DNA from: Macrostomum hystrix
Lineage: Eukaryota; Platyhelminthes; Macrostomidae
Assembly (NCBI GenBank): GCA_950097015.1
Contig: CATNEN010000034.1
Span: 5,474,501 to 5,538,500, forward strand
Reading direction: 5' to 3'
Length of the DNA: 64,000 nucleotides
The notes beneath the pieces are model-generated. The model had not been told where the DNA came from. It was given only the letters and a program-made list of their open reading frames with translations, and made no database searches. The position numbers and the translations under genes are program-made. This document shows, piece by piece, positions 1 through 11,080 of this stretch. Positions within the stretch are counted from its first letter, which is position 1. Each line of letters starts with the position of its first letter.

Positions 1-1660
1 TTATTCTATTATATGGATTTCTAAAGTAATTAGCTATCATAATAAGTAATTTTCTGCTCTAGCCCTTTGTATTTATTGAATGGCTAAGATATTGCAGGAA
101 TAAATACACTTTTGCAATAATCAATTCGAATTAATTATCTAAAAGTTAAACAGCCTTCAAACACTAAGAGCTAGATATTTGATTGGCATTTAGCTAAGAT
201 TTTTTAATTTAAGAGACTTACTTAAAATATGCTGACCTTAACCGACCGCTGCTAAAAATATTCAGAGAGAGAGAGAGCTGGAGGGAAGCAAAATAAGTTG
301 AAGCGGAAAAACACTGGATAGCTAAGCAATGGTGATCGGTTATCAACAGTGAAATAGCGGGCATGAGAGGGAGGAGGAGGGGGAGAATGCGGAAGACGAG
401 TTGCTAGAACCGATAGGCAGGGGGCATTGGACGAAACTGGACAGGGTGGGTGAGATGGGACGGAATGGGCAGAGGAAAATAATCCTACCCGCATGCCATT
501 GAATATGATTATTGATCTATCTAATGCTAGAAATATTTAACCACGAAGCAGGTGTCGCAATGATTTTTTAAAATTCATTCTTTATATTGATTTGTTCTAG
601 GAGAAAGTAAAAAGTGACTGGATTTAGAGTTGAAACAGAAACAAAAAACTGGCAGAGCTAATGAAAGCATTAGCCCGAGACGGGAAACAAGAAAACTTTG
701 GTCGCACCCAGTTGCATCCGGTTAAAGCACCGTGGGGGAAGTCGATTCTTAAATCCTGAACAAAAAAGGTGAAATAGCATCAGCAGCAGCAGCAGCCAGT
801 AGACTTGGCTTGAAGCATCGAAAGGGAGAGGGAGAGAGAGAAAGAGGAGGGAACAGGAACAAGCCGTGTGTAGGTGTGCAATAACAGACCCTTAAAACAC
901 TAATGACGGTCCATGCAGAGAATCGGGTAGAGGTAGAGGTGGAGAGTTAGGGGTAGATAATTCATGCGCTTTACCAAGGCCAGCACATAAAAACACAGAA
1001 TACGGTGAGTGAAGCGGAAGCGACTGCCGCAGTTCCATCCGTACCACATTTCATGCCATAATAAGCCTTAGACCACTAATTCCCTTATCTAATTTCTCTC
1101 TGGCATGGGGCAGTTGGTAAGCACACAGTATTGGCTTATATGCACAACATTTAGATTCATACACGGAACGATAATAATAAGAGCATTAGCAGAATTATCA
1201 AGTAAAAATATAAATAGCCAACCCATTCTGTACCTGCCTTATCTATTCATTAATATAGCCTTTAAAGTACAAAGTCATCAGTTATAAAAAATTAACGAAA
1301 TAAGAACACAATTGAAGAACAGGTTGGGGAAGAACAGCTAATATGAAAAAACGAAAAATTTATATTTCGATTGTTTGCTTTCTTAACAATTTGAGAGAAA
1401 CTGTCAGCTTGCAACTGGATAAACAAAACATTCACAGCATTATCGATGCTATACTGATAGAGCAAACTAACAACAGCTGGAGTGAAGAAACATTGTTTTT
1501 TTATGAACCGAGATTTACTTATGGCGCAACCAATTCATAAAAAAAGGAACTGAAGTTAAGCTTGTATTATTTCTCATCAATAAGCAGACAAAATGATTAA
1601 GTGTCGCTCAGAAAATTTATAGTGTAAAATAATATTACATTTGATTTCACTTGCTTCATA
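1..1660. other. intergenic, no gene seen
   Basis: AT-rich sequence with purine-rich low-complexity patches (GA-rich around 265-480 and 820-860) and a short CAG run near 780-795. The short open frames here are AT-rich, lack acceptable start contexts and match no domain I recognise, so nothing is called as coding. It lies downstream of the C-type lectin receptor gene, which reads leftward and stops at 3083. Confidence 0.6.
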
Positions 1661-2418
1661 ATTTAATAATCCTCGCCTGATCAGTTGATAGTTTGATAAT
1701 CCTCGCCTGATCAGGTGATAGTTTGATAATCCTCGCCTGATCAGGTGATAGTTTGATAATCCTCGCCTGATCAGTTGATAGTTTGAAAATCCCCACCTGA
1801 TTAGTTGATAGTTTGATAATCCCCACCTGAACAGTTGATAATTTGATAATCCTCGCCTGATCAGGTGATAGTTTGATAATCCCCGCCTGGTTTGATAGTT
1901 TGATAATCCTCGCCTGATCAGGTGATAGTTTGATAATCCTCGCCTGATCAGTTGATAGTTTGATAATCCCCGCCTGGTCAGTTGATAGTTTGATAATCCT
2001 CGCCTGATCAGTTGATAGTTTGATAATCCCCGCCTGGTCAGTTGATAGTTTGATAATCCTCGCCTGATCAGGTGATAGTTTGATAATCCTCGCCTGATCA
2101 GGTGATTGTTTGACAATCCCCACCTGATCAGTTGATAGTTTGATAATCCTCGCCTGATCAGTTGATAGTTTGATAATCCTCGCCTGATCAGTTGATAGTT
2201 TGATAATCCTCGCCTGGTCAGTTGATAGTTTGATAATCCTCGCCTGATCAGTTGATAGTTTGATAATCCCCGCCTGGTCAGTTGATAGTTTGATAATCCT
2301 CGCCTGATCAGTTGATAGTTTGATAATCCCCGCCTGGTCAGTTGATAGTTTGATAATCCTCGCCTGATCAGGTGATAGTTTGATAATCCTCGCCTGATCA
2401 GGTGATAGTTTGATAATC
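1661..2418. repeat. 30-bp minisatellite, about 25 copies
   Basis: Tandem units of 30 bp containing the core TCGCCTGATCAGTTGATAG, with variants at a few fixed positions (TCAG/TGGTCAG, CTC/CCC, GTTG/GGTG). Because the period is a multiple of three, two minus-strand frames stay open across the array and give repetitive ten-residue peptides. These are by-products of the array and are not called as genes. One shortened unit occurs near 1885. Confidence 0.95.
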
Positions 2419-3082
2419 AGACAGTTTTAGCACAAACGGATGAAAGCATGGTGTGCATGCGTGTGAGGTGGAGAGAAAGGTATACGCTCGTATAAGCACA
2501 TAAGTACACTAGCTTGGTTAGGAATACTACACAAACATTAGTTAGTTGAATTATTAGTTTAAATTATAATCGCTTGGCAGCAATGCGCCTAGAAATGATA
2601 GTTAAAGCAGAAGTATTAAGGACACAAAATACGAGTAAAGTATGCTAAATATGTTCCCTAATTGTCCACAAATTTTATGAAAATCACAAATTCAAAAGTG
2701 AGCGAAATCTTGCAAAGATCAGATAGGCTAAAAACTGTCAGAACGATAAACCGGTTGAAACTGATGTCTAAACAGAAAGCTGTTGTTACACACGAATTAG
2801 CTACGGAATGAAATACAACAACTGCACTAATCCTATTTTTTAGGCGGATGAAAGTTAGTTTGTAACGCCACTAGCTTACAGTCCGAGATAAAGTAAGAGA
2901 GCCCCAGTGTAAACTACCAGAGGATTGATCAGGAGAGTGACGGGTCACTACCTGAGGATTAATGGGGTAGAAGTAAAGCTAGCGGCAGAAAAAAACTAAA
3001 GAATAAAGAAAAATAAACTTTGAGTTGAACATAAAAGAGTCACAGAGGCCCCATGCTACAGCAGCCAGCCTGGCACAGACAA
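2419..3082. other. 3' flank of the CTLD receptor gene
   Basis: AT-rich sequence between the 30-bp array and the receptor stop codon. It presumably contains the 3' UTR of the leftward-reading gene. I did not find a convincing AATAAA on the minus strand close to the stop, so the transcript end is not placed. Confidence 0.4.
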
Positions 3083-6000
3083 TCAGCAGTTAGCTGGCAT
3101 GTAGATCGGATTGTGAAATGAGGTCCCGCCGAGGCCGCCGCGCGGAGTCAAGCCAGTCGTAGCGTCCAGATTCAGCTGCGGCCGGTAGCCGGAAGCCCAG
3201 CGACTGCGCGACCACAGACGGAAGCCGATGACGGCGAGGCCGGCTAGAGCGGCGGCGCTGCACAGGGCTAGCACGACGGCCAACGCCACGGAGACAGAGG
3301 AGTAAGCGGCCGAGGCCGAAGATGTCGGGCAAGTCGGAATTCGGCAGTCGACAATTTGCAGCTGGTGTCCCAGTGTTCCAGAAGCGAAGCAAACGTATTT
3401 TTTGCCGACGCCCGCGACATTGCGGCAGTAGGCGGCCGCTGATCCGACAGTCTCGTTATCCAGCTTAGCGAATGTGGCCGCAGTCAAGTTAACAGCTAAA
3501 TCAGCGGCAGCTGCAGTGGCAAAGGCTCCTCGTCCGCCAGCTGACTGGCTAATCGCCAAGGCGACGTCCCAGCGAGCGCAGACTTGACCGTCGGCGCCAG
3601 TCGATACAAGTTTCCGATCACGATTACAGTTGGCATCGGCTTCGTCGAGCGCCGTCGTCGTAGTGGTTTTCAACTGACTGGGGAGCTGAGCTGGCAGCTT
3701 GCAGACATAGGGAAGCAGGTCGGTGCATGCCTTTGCCGCCAGGAGGCCCCAGCCGATGCTCAAGGCGAAGCACTCGGAGGAGTCGCTGGCTAAATTCAGC
3801 CGACCGAGAGCCGATGCCGGGTAGAGAAGGTCGGAGCGGACGGGCCGGTTGGAAGATCGCCAGGTCCAGGAGCAGTCGGCTGAACGACAGCTGACAGGGC
3901 TGCGCTGAAGGCCAAGCCAGACGGAGGCATTGGCAGTGTCGGATGATTGCAGCGGTATGAGAGCGGACCGGAGGTAGTGCAACTCGGCTGCGGCCTCACC
4001 GGAGTCGGCTAGCTCAAGCAGGACAGCGCTTTTATTGCGGCACGCAATGGACGCGTCGGCATAGTTGGCGGCAGCTACGCTAGTGTAGTAGCAGTTGGCA
4101 TTGAATATTACGAAGCCTGGCGGACAGCCGACACTGGCGGCTACGGCGCCTGAGCTCTGATTTCCTTTTAGGCGACAGAGCGGAGGGAGATGGGTAGAGC
4201 ACGGACTGGTGCTCAGGTGACCGGACAGCCACCAGTAGGGACTGCTGCTCAGACGAACGCAGTCAAATCTCTGTACGAATGAGTTAGATCCGGATCGGGT
4301 TTGCTAAAAGCTAACAGGATTTGGCTATGAATGTCAGAAGGAAATGCGGCTAGTTACTAGGACCATTGGGAAGGAGAAGGAAGAGGCCAGTTTCAAGGAC
4401 CATTGGGTAGGAGTAGGAAGAGGCCAGTTTTAAGGAACATTGGGAAGGAGTAGGAAGAGGCCAGTTTCAAGGACCATTGGGAAGGAGTAGGAAGAGGCCA
4501 GTTTCAAGGACCATTGGGTAGGAGTAGGAAGAGGCCAGTTTCAAGGACCATTGGGTAGGAGTAGGAAGAGGCCAGTTTCAAGGACCATTGGGTAGGAGAA
4601 GGAAGAGGCCAGTTTCAAGGACCATTGGGAAGGAGTAGGAAGAGACCAGTTTCAAGGACCATTGGGAAGGAGTAGGAAGAGACCAGTTTCAAGGACCATT
4701 GGGTAGGAGTAGGAAGAGGCCAGTTTCAAGGACCATTGGGTAGGAGTAGGAAGAGGCCAGTTTCAAGGACCATTGGGTAGGAGAAGGAAGAGGCCAGTTT
4801 CAAGGACCATTGGGTAGGAGAAGGAAGAGGCCAGTTTCAAGGACCATTGGGAAGGAGAAGGAAGAGGCCAGTTTCAAGGACCATTGGGTAGGAGTAGGAA
4901 GAGGCCAGTTTCAAGGACCATTGGGTAGGAGAAGGAAGAGGCCAGTTTCAAGGACCATTGGGTAGGAGAAGGAAGAGGCCAGTTTCAAGGACCATTGGGT
5001 AGGAGAAGGAAGAGGCCAGTTTCAAGGACCATTGGGTAGGAGTAGGAAGAGGCCAGTTTCAAGAACCATTGGGTAGGAGTAGGAAGAGGCCAGTTTCAAG
5101 GACCATTGGGAAGGAGTAGGAAGAGGCCAGTTTCAAGGACCATTGGGAAGGAGAAGGAAGAGGCCAGTTTCAAGGACCATTGGGTAGGAGTAGGAAGAGG
5201 CCAGTTTCAAGGACCATTGGGAAGGAGTAGGAAGAGGCCAGTTTCAAGGACCATTGGGAAGGAGAAGGAAGAGGCCAGTTTCAAGGACCATTGGGTAGGA
5301 GTAGGAAGAGGCCAGTTTCAAGGACCATTGGGTAGGAGAAGGAAGAGGCCAGTTTCAAGGACCATTGGGTAGGAGTAGGAAGAGGCCAGTTTTTAAGGAC
5401 CATTGGGTAGGAGTAGGAAGAGGCCAGTTTCAAGGACCATTGGGAAGGAGTAGGAAGAGGCCAGTTTCAAGGACCATTGGGTAGGAGTAGGAAGAGGCCA
5501 GTTTCAAGGACCATTGGGAAGGAGTAGGAAGAGGCCAGTTTCAAGGACCATTGGGTAGGAGTAGGAAGAGGCCAGTTTTTAAGGACCATTGGGAAGGAGT
5601 AGGAAGAGGCCAGTTTCAAGGACCATTAGGTAGGAGTAGGAAGAGGCCAGTTTCAAGGACCATTGGGAAGGAGAAGGAAGAGGCCAGTTTCAAGGACCAT
5701 TGGAAGGAGAAGGAAGAGGCCAGTTTCAAGGACCATTGGGTAGGAGAAGGAAGAGGCCAGTTTCAAGGACCATTGGAAGGAGAAGGAAGAGGCCAGTTTC
5801 AAGGACCATTGGGTAGGAGTAGGAAGAGGCCAGTTTCAAGGACCATTGGGTAGGAGAAGGAAGAGGCCAGTTTCAAGGACCATTGGGTAGGAGTAGGAAG
5901 AGGCCAGTTTTTAAGGACCATTGGGTAGGAGTAGGAAGAGGCCAGTTTCAAGGACCATTGGGAAGGAGTAGGAAGAGGCCAGTTTCAAGGACCATTGGGT

Positions 6001-9000
6001 AGGAGTAGGAAGAGGCCAGTTTTTAAGGACCATTGGGAAGGAGTAGGAAGAGGCCAGTTTCAAGGACCATTAGGTAGGAGTAGGAAGAGGCCAGTTTCAA
6101 GGACCATTGGGTAGGAGTAGGAAGAGGCCAGTTTCAAGGACCATTGGGAAGGAGTAGGGAGATGCCAGTTGACCCTTAGGATTGGTGTAGGTAGCGCCAA
6201 ATGTTTAGGTAAGTGGCGTAGACAAATCTTATGATATGTCAACGAGTATGTCAACGAAGTCATCGAATTACATAATGATCAATAATTGCTATTTATTTAT
6301 ATAAATATAGCGAATCGGACAATTTTATTTCACTTTATGCCGCTACAGCGCGTATACAAACAAATCTCTCATTACATTAAAGTTTGTTTATGAAATCAAT
6401 TGCTTTAATTTGAATATGAAAGACGACAAAAGGTTTCCTATTTATTATATACTACTGCAACTAAGCAGACCTAAGTAGTACGAAAATTAGGCTCGTGCTA
6501 CTTAGGCGATTAGGCTAATGAGGCTAGGTATCACACATGTTTTTTGCTGCACTCAAGTCTGAAATATATAAAAAAATTAATCATAGAGTGCAACGATGTA
6601 TACATATTCATTTGTTGAACAAATTGAACAGAAAGTTGCTACTAGAAACTGGCATGAAAACATGGTACATAAGATCAGTGGTGTGGTAGATGGTATATAA
6701 CATGACAGTTGAAATAATGACGGGTGAAACAATGACAGGTGAAACTATGACAGGTGAAACTATGACAGGTGAAACTATGACAGGTGAAACTATGACAGGT
6801 GAAACTATGACAGGTGAAACTATGACAGGTGAAACTATGACAGGTGAAACTATGACAGGTGAAACCATGACAGGTGAAACTATGACAGGTGAAACTATGA
6901 CGGGTGAAACAATGACGGGTGAAACAATGACGGGTGAAACAATGACGGGTGAAACAATGACAGCTGAAACTATGACAGGTGAAACAATGACGGGTGAAAC
7001 AATGACAGGTGAAACCATGACAGGTTAAACCATGACAGGTGAAACTATGACGGGTGAAACAATGACGGGTGAAACAATGACGGGTGAAACAATGATAGGT
7101 GAAACCATGACGGGTGAAACAATGACGGGTGAAACAATGACGGGTGAAACAATGACAGGTGAAACTATGACAGGTGAAACTATCACACGTACAGAATTAT
7201 CAGTTAAAGTTGATCATGCTAAGCAGTCACCAATGTTCTAAAATCTAAAAGCAACTGATGTAAATCAGACTTACCTCAACAGCGGTAAACGTAGCCCAAT
7301 CGACGCTCTCTAATGAACTTTTATCGGACCAAATATAAGTGCCGTTATCAGCATTTTCGCTCAAGCTGAGCCCAATCCAGGCAGACGAGGCTTCGCTAAT
7401 TGACAGCAGGCTAGCCATTCGCTGCAGCTGCCGCCTAGTCTGAAAGGAAGCCAGTCTAGCTCCAGCATTGGCGCAGGCCTCTTCCGCTTTTTTAAAGGCT
7501 CCAGCACGGTCCTTCAGCAGGCGATAACACGCGGCGTCTTCTGAACTGGCAGACACCCAACCAACCGGACAGGTGTGTGTGGTTGCGGACAAAGAATTTG
7601 AAGAACTGCTAGTCTTAATGGGGATTTTGAAATTTCGAATTCTTTTGCAAAGAATCGGTAGCTGAGCATTGCAGGTCATTGTAATGAACCTGCCAGGATA
7701 CTTTGAACTGTTCCTAGCGTCCATAGAAACGCACAAAGGCCCGGCTAGGCGAACTGTTTGATCTGGCGGATTCTCCAAAGGCGCGAAGTTGACAAATCGC
7801 ATGGCGGTACCATCAGACCAGATTGAGAAGGCGTTAGCAACTGAGCTTGACTCTGTACTAGCGCCTAGCCATACCAACTCAACAAGTTTAAACTTGTATA
7901 AAAAGTTTAACGTCGCATTCAACTCAGCGAGCGAGGTAATAGAGGCTGGTTCGCTGTCGGGCAGAATAACTTGGCATTTGCTCTTGGCCTCGTGCCAAAC
8001 AGCCTCACTGGCTAAAAATGCATAGTCCACGCAGCCGCCAGGTATGGCCATAGACATGGACATATTGCCAGAAACTTCACTCAAGCTGCAGTTGCTACCA
8101 TTACTGCTGCTGGCTGTTGTCTGCGGCGACGATGTCGATGGAGCTGCGGTACTACTTGGACTAGTAGTACTAGCTGTACTAGTTTTAATAGTAGTGCTTG
8201 TAGTCGTAGTAGTAGTGGCAGTCGAAGTTTTAGTGGACGTAGTCGAAAGCACTCCAGGCACCTGGCATATGAAGGAATGCTTCTCTGTGCACACTTCCGT
8301 TGTCCATTCGCCGTATTTTTGCTTCATCAAAACGCACATTTTTTCAGTTTCAGACATGTTAAGCGGCAGCTTTGGATTGTTGTGACGGAACTGAAAGAAC
8401 TGTGCGCTAGTACTATCCGACCAGGATAAATGCTGCTGCAATTCGCTGTTCCGCACCGTCAGACCGATCCAAGCGCTGTCCGCTGATTTCAACAACTCAG
8501 CTAAGTACAGCAGCTCCTGTCTACTGTGAATACTGGCTAGGCTGCCATTTCCGTGCAGCTTCTGACAGCCGGTTAGGGCTTCCTCCCAGTCAGCATTAGC
8601 AGACACAAATTTGAAGCACTTTCCATTGATAGCGGGCGTGTTAGCATCTGGACAGAACAACTCTTGACTTTTATTGGGCGACATAGGGTGCTCCACAAGG
8701 GTGTAGCGGCAGGCCATCATTGGATTTGTGTCATAGCACAGCCTGGCCTCTAAACTGTTGGACTTGAGCACTAGCGAGGTGCATAGTTGGCCAGCATCAT
8801 CAGCAGCATCCTGGAATTATGTGAATGTAAGAACATTAGACCACAAATAAGCTTTGTTTCTGTCTTCAAATACGATGATTCGTCACCCCAGCTAAGTTGC
8901 ATGTTTTATATCTAGCACACTATCAAAATCTTTCTATTTTCTGGCCACGAGAGCTCGCGACCTTGGAACACGTGTTCATTTAATGATCGAATAAGACTGT

Positions 9001-11004
9001 TAGCGAATTAGCGATGAATGCGACGAACCAATGAGAGCTCGCGACCTTGGAACACGTGTTCATTTAATGATCGAATAAGACTGTTAGCGAATTAGCGATG
9101 AATGCGACGAACCAATGAGAGCTCGCGACCTTGGAACACGTGTTCATTTAATGATCGAATAAGACTGTTAGCGAATTAGCGATAAATGCGACGGACCAAT
9201 GAGAGCTTGCGACCTTAAAGCATGCGCTGTTTGAATGATCAGTAACGAGTAGAAATCAATGTGAGAAACAAGCCTTCGTTTTAAAATACAGATTTCTATC
9301 CAATTCTATAGCCTCAGAAAATGTAATACATGTATTACCTTAATAACCTGACTTGGCAGCTGCTTCCAAACGTAGTCATAATCTGCCGAGCTACCATCGA
9401 ACCAGGTTAGCAACGTACCGTGGTCGTCAACAGTCACATTGAGTCCAAGCCAGACTGAAGCGTCAGTGTCCGGACTGACAATGCCCAGCTGGTCGGCCAG
9501 GGCGGAAATAAAAGCCTGTTCACCGCGATGATGAAACAATGCCAGAGTGGAGCCATTGCGACTGGCGCATTCGGCCAGAATCTCGGCTCTGGTGCCGTTG
9601 ACATGGGCGTCCAGAAGCCAGCAGGCGTCTTCGAATGCGTAGAATCCGAGAGCGCAGCGGTGGCCAGAGGCGTCTTGGTTAACTCCGATCGTCAAAGGAG
9701 CGGCACCTTTGATGTCCTTGCTGGCTGGCGCTTGACACAAAACGGACGGGAATCGGTCGGCACACGGAACATTGTTCCATTCGCCTGCAGAATTGGATCG
9801 ATAGAATCAGTATGAGTATAGACTATTCAGGATTCAATATAGAGAATAGAAATGCATCTAACTATCCCACTCCACAGGTGAAACTAATTGTTGCTATGCA
9901 GATCTAGGTAGCATCACACTCAAGGGATGGAAAGATTGTTGCTGTGCTGATTTGGATATTAATGCATTCCACAGGTAGAAAATTCATTGATATACGCTTT
10001 CAATACACCTTAATAAATAAGAAATCCTATTTTGAGAACTGCTGTTATGCAAGCATCATATTGAGTCAGCCAACCATACCTAAGCTGGCCTCTCGTTGGT
10101 GTGCCACTACGCAAGCCTCCTGTTCAAACGGCCTAGACGGTTCGTTACTCTTCCAAACGCTGTGGCGCATTTCAGTGTTATTATCATGCCAGGCCCAGTA
10201 CTTTCCGTCCTGATATTCCAATCCGATCCAGGTGTGGCCCAGGGCCTCGGCGCTAATCAAGGCCGTAGCGAGGAATTCAGTATTGAAATCGTTGACAACG
10301 GCTAGGCTTGCTTCTCTGGACCAATTCCGACAGGCGGCTAGAGCGCCATCGCGATTCCATCGAGCGTTAGCTAAGTCGGGCGAGTTCAGCACCTTATAGC
10401 ATAGGTTGCCATGCAGTGTGGCATTGAAACCAGGGCAGCGCAGTTGCTTATCTAATGGTACAGACGGTTGAAATGGTGACTCCAACGGCTGCCTGGCGCA
10501 TAGAGACAACTGCTTTTCTGAGCCGTCAATAAAACTCAGTTGAAGCTGCTGATTCTCGACAGTTAACTGTAGCGAGCCGTATTTGCCATTGAAGCGACTC
10601 AGTGCAGGGGTCATGCCTGGCAACTGGGACATGGACAGATCGGTATAGTCGGCATCTAGCCAGCGAAGTCCATTATTAACAACACTAGCTCCAGTCCAGA
10701 AGCTGATTGTACCGTTGTAATTCATCTTAGTCGCAGCTGCTATAAGCGTAGCGGTTAATTTTTGATTGAATCGACTATTGCGCAATAACACCAGCTTGCT
10801 ACCGTTGCCTAGCGACAGGCAATATTGCCTGGCTTTGGTAATATTTGAAGGTGTCTCGACAATGCGCACACAGTCGGTAGGACCAACGGCCAGCCATTCA
10901 GACGGGCAGGCCAATGGTGCTCCTAATGAGACGCCTTCAGCAAATGGCAGAGGCGTACAGGAAACGAGCAGGCCGGCTAGTAAACTCAAAAGCATTGTAG
11001 ACAT
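3083..11004 (-). CDS. multi-CTLD transmembrane receptor (C-type lectin, mannose-receptor-like layout)
   Basis: Four exons on the minus strand: 11004-10080, 9784-9339, 8810-7275 and 4270-3083. All junctions are GT-AG with matching phases (1, 0, 0), giving 4095 nt and 1364 residues. An N-terminal signal peptide (about 1-28) follows the ATG at 11004. Seven C-type lectin-like domains follow at about 33-169, 190-325, 352-491, 510-639, 698-845, 871-1001 and 1018-1159, each with paired cysteines and WIGL/WLGL-type cores. A Thr/Ser-rich mucin-like linker spans 645-694. A cysteine-containing region (1184-1283), one transmembrane helix (about 1292-1319) and a 45-residue cytoplasmic tail with an NPIY motif (1356-1359) end the protein. 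CTLD2 has EPS and WNN where sugar-binding CTLDs carry EPN/QPD and WND; the others lack an obvious calcium site. It resembles the mannose-receptor family but shows no ricin-B or FN2 module. Likely role: surface recognition or endocytosis (inference). Confidence 0.9.
4359..6170. repeat. 37-bp minisatellite in receptor intron 3, about 49 copies
   Basis: Tandem 37-bp units containing AGGACCATTGGGTAGGAGTA, with main variants at one A/T position (GGGTAGG or GGGAAGG, and GGAGAAGG or GGAGTAGG) and an occasional extra TT. The array starts 88 bp beyond the acceptor of the last receptor exon and fills most of the left half of the intron 4271-7274. Open frames inside it are repeat artefacts. Confidence 0.95.
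6171..6707. other. intronic sequence between two arrays
   Basis: AT-rich unique sequence inside the receptor intron 4271-7274, between the 37-bp and the 15-bp arrays. No exon-like segment was seen, and the flanking exons join in phase 0 without one. Confidence 0.6.
6708..7191. repeat. 15-bp minisatellite, about 32 copies, open on both strands
   Basis: Units of the type ATGACAGGTGAAACT (variants ACGGGT, ACA/ACT). The 15-bp period keeps a frame open on both strands, giving (MTGET)n on the plus strand and (VSPVI)n on the minus strand. It is inside the receptor intron: exon 3 ends at 7275 with a good donor (GTAAGT), and the CTLD continues at 4270 in phase. I treat it as non-coding. Confidence 0.95.
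8949..9230. repeat. 84-bp tandem repeat, about 3.3 copies
   Basis: Units beginning GAGCTCGCGACCTTGGAACA recur at 8951, 9035 and 9119, exactly 84 bp apart and nearly identical. A fourth, diverged partial copy starts near 9202. The array lies in intron 2 of the CTLD receptor gene (8811-9338). Confidence 0.93.
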
Positions 11005-11080
11005 AGTTATGAAGAGAGAACAACAATCAAAGCAACAAGATAAACAAAAAGCAACAGAAATTATTCTCGATTAGACGCGA

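Noticed and set aside
1577-2123. Two long minus-strand ORFs of ten-residue repeats
   Set aside because: They are the 30-bp minisatellite read in two frames, with no start context, splice partners or composition of the confirmed exons.
3584-3793. Plus-strand ORFs across the CTLD and other minus-strand exons
   Set aside because: Shadow frames of GC-rich coding exons on the other strand. Only the minus-strand frames show domain patterns and phase continuity.
6608-7241. (MTGET)n and (VSPVI)n proteins
   Set aside because: Intronic 15-bp array. The receptor exons on either side have good splice signals and matching phase.
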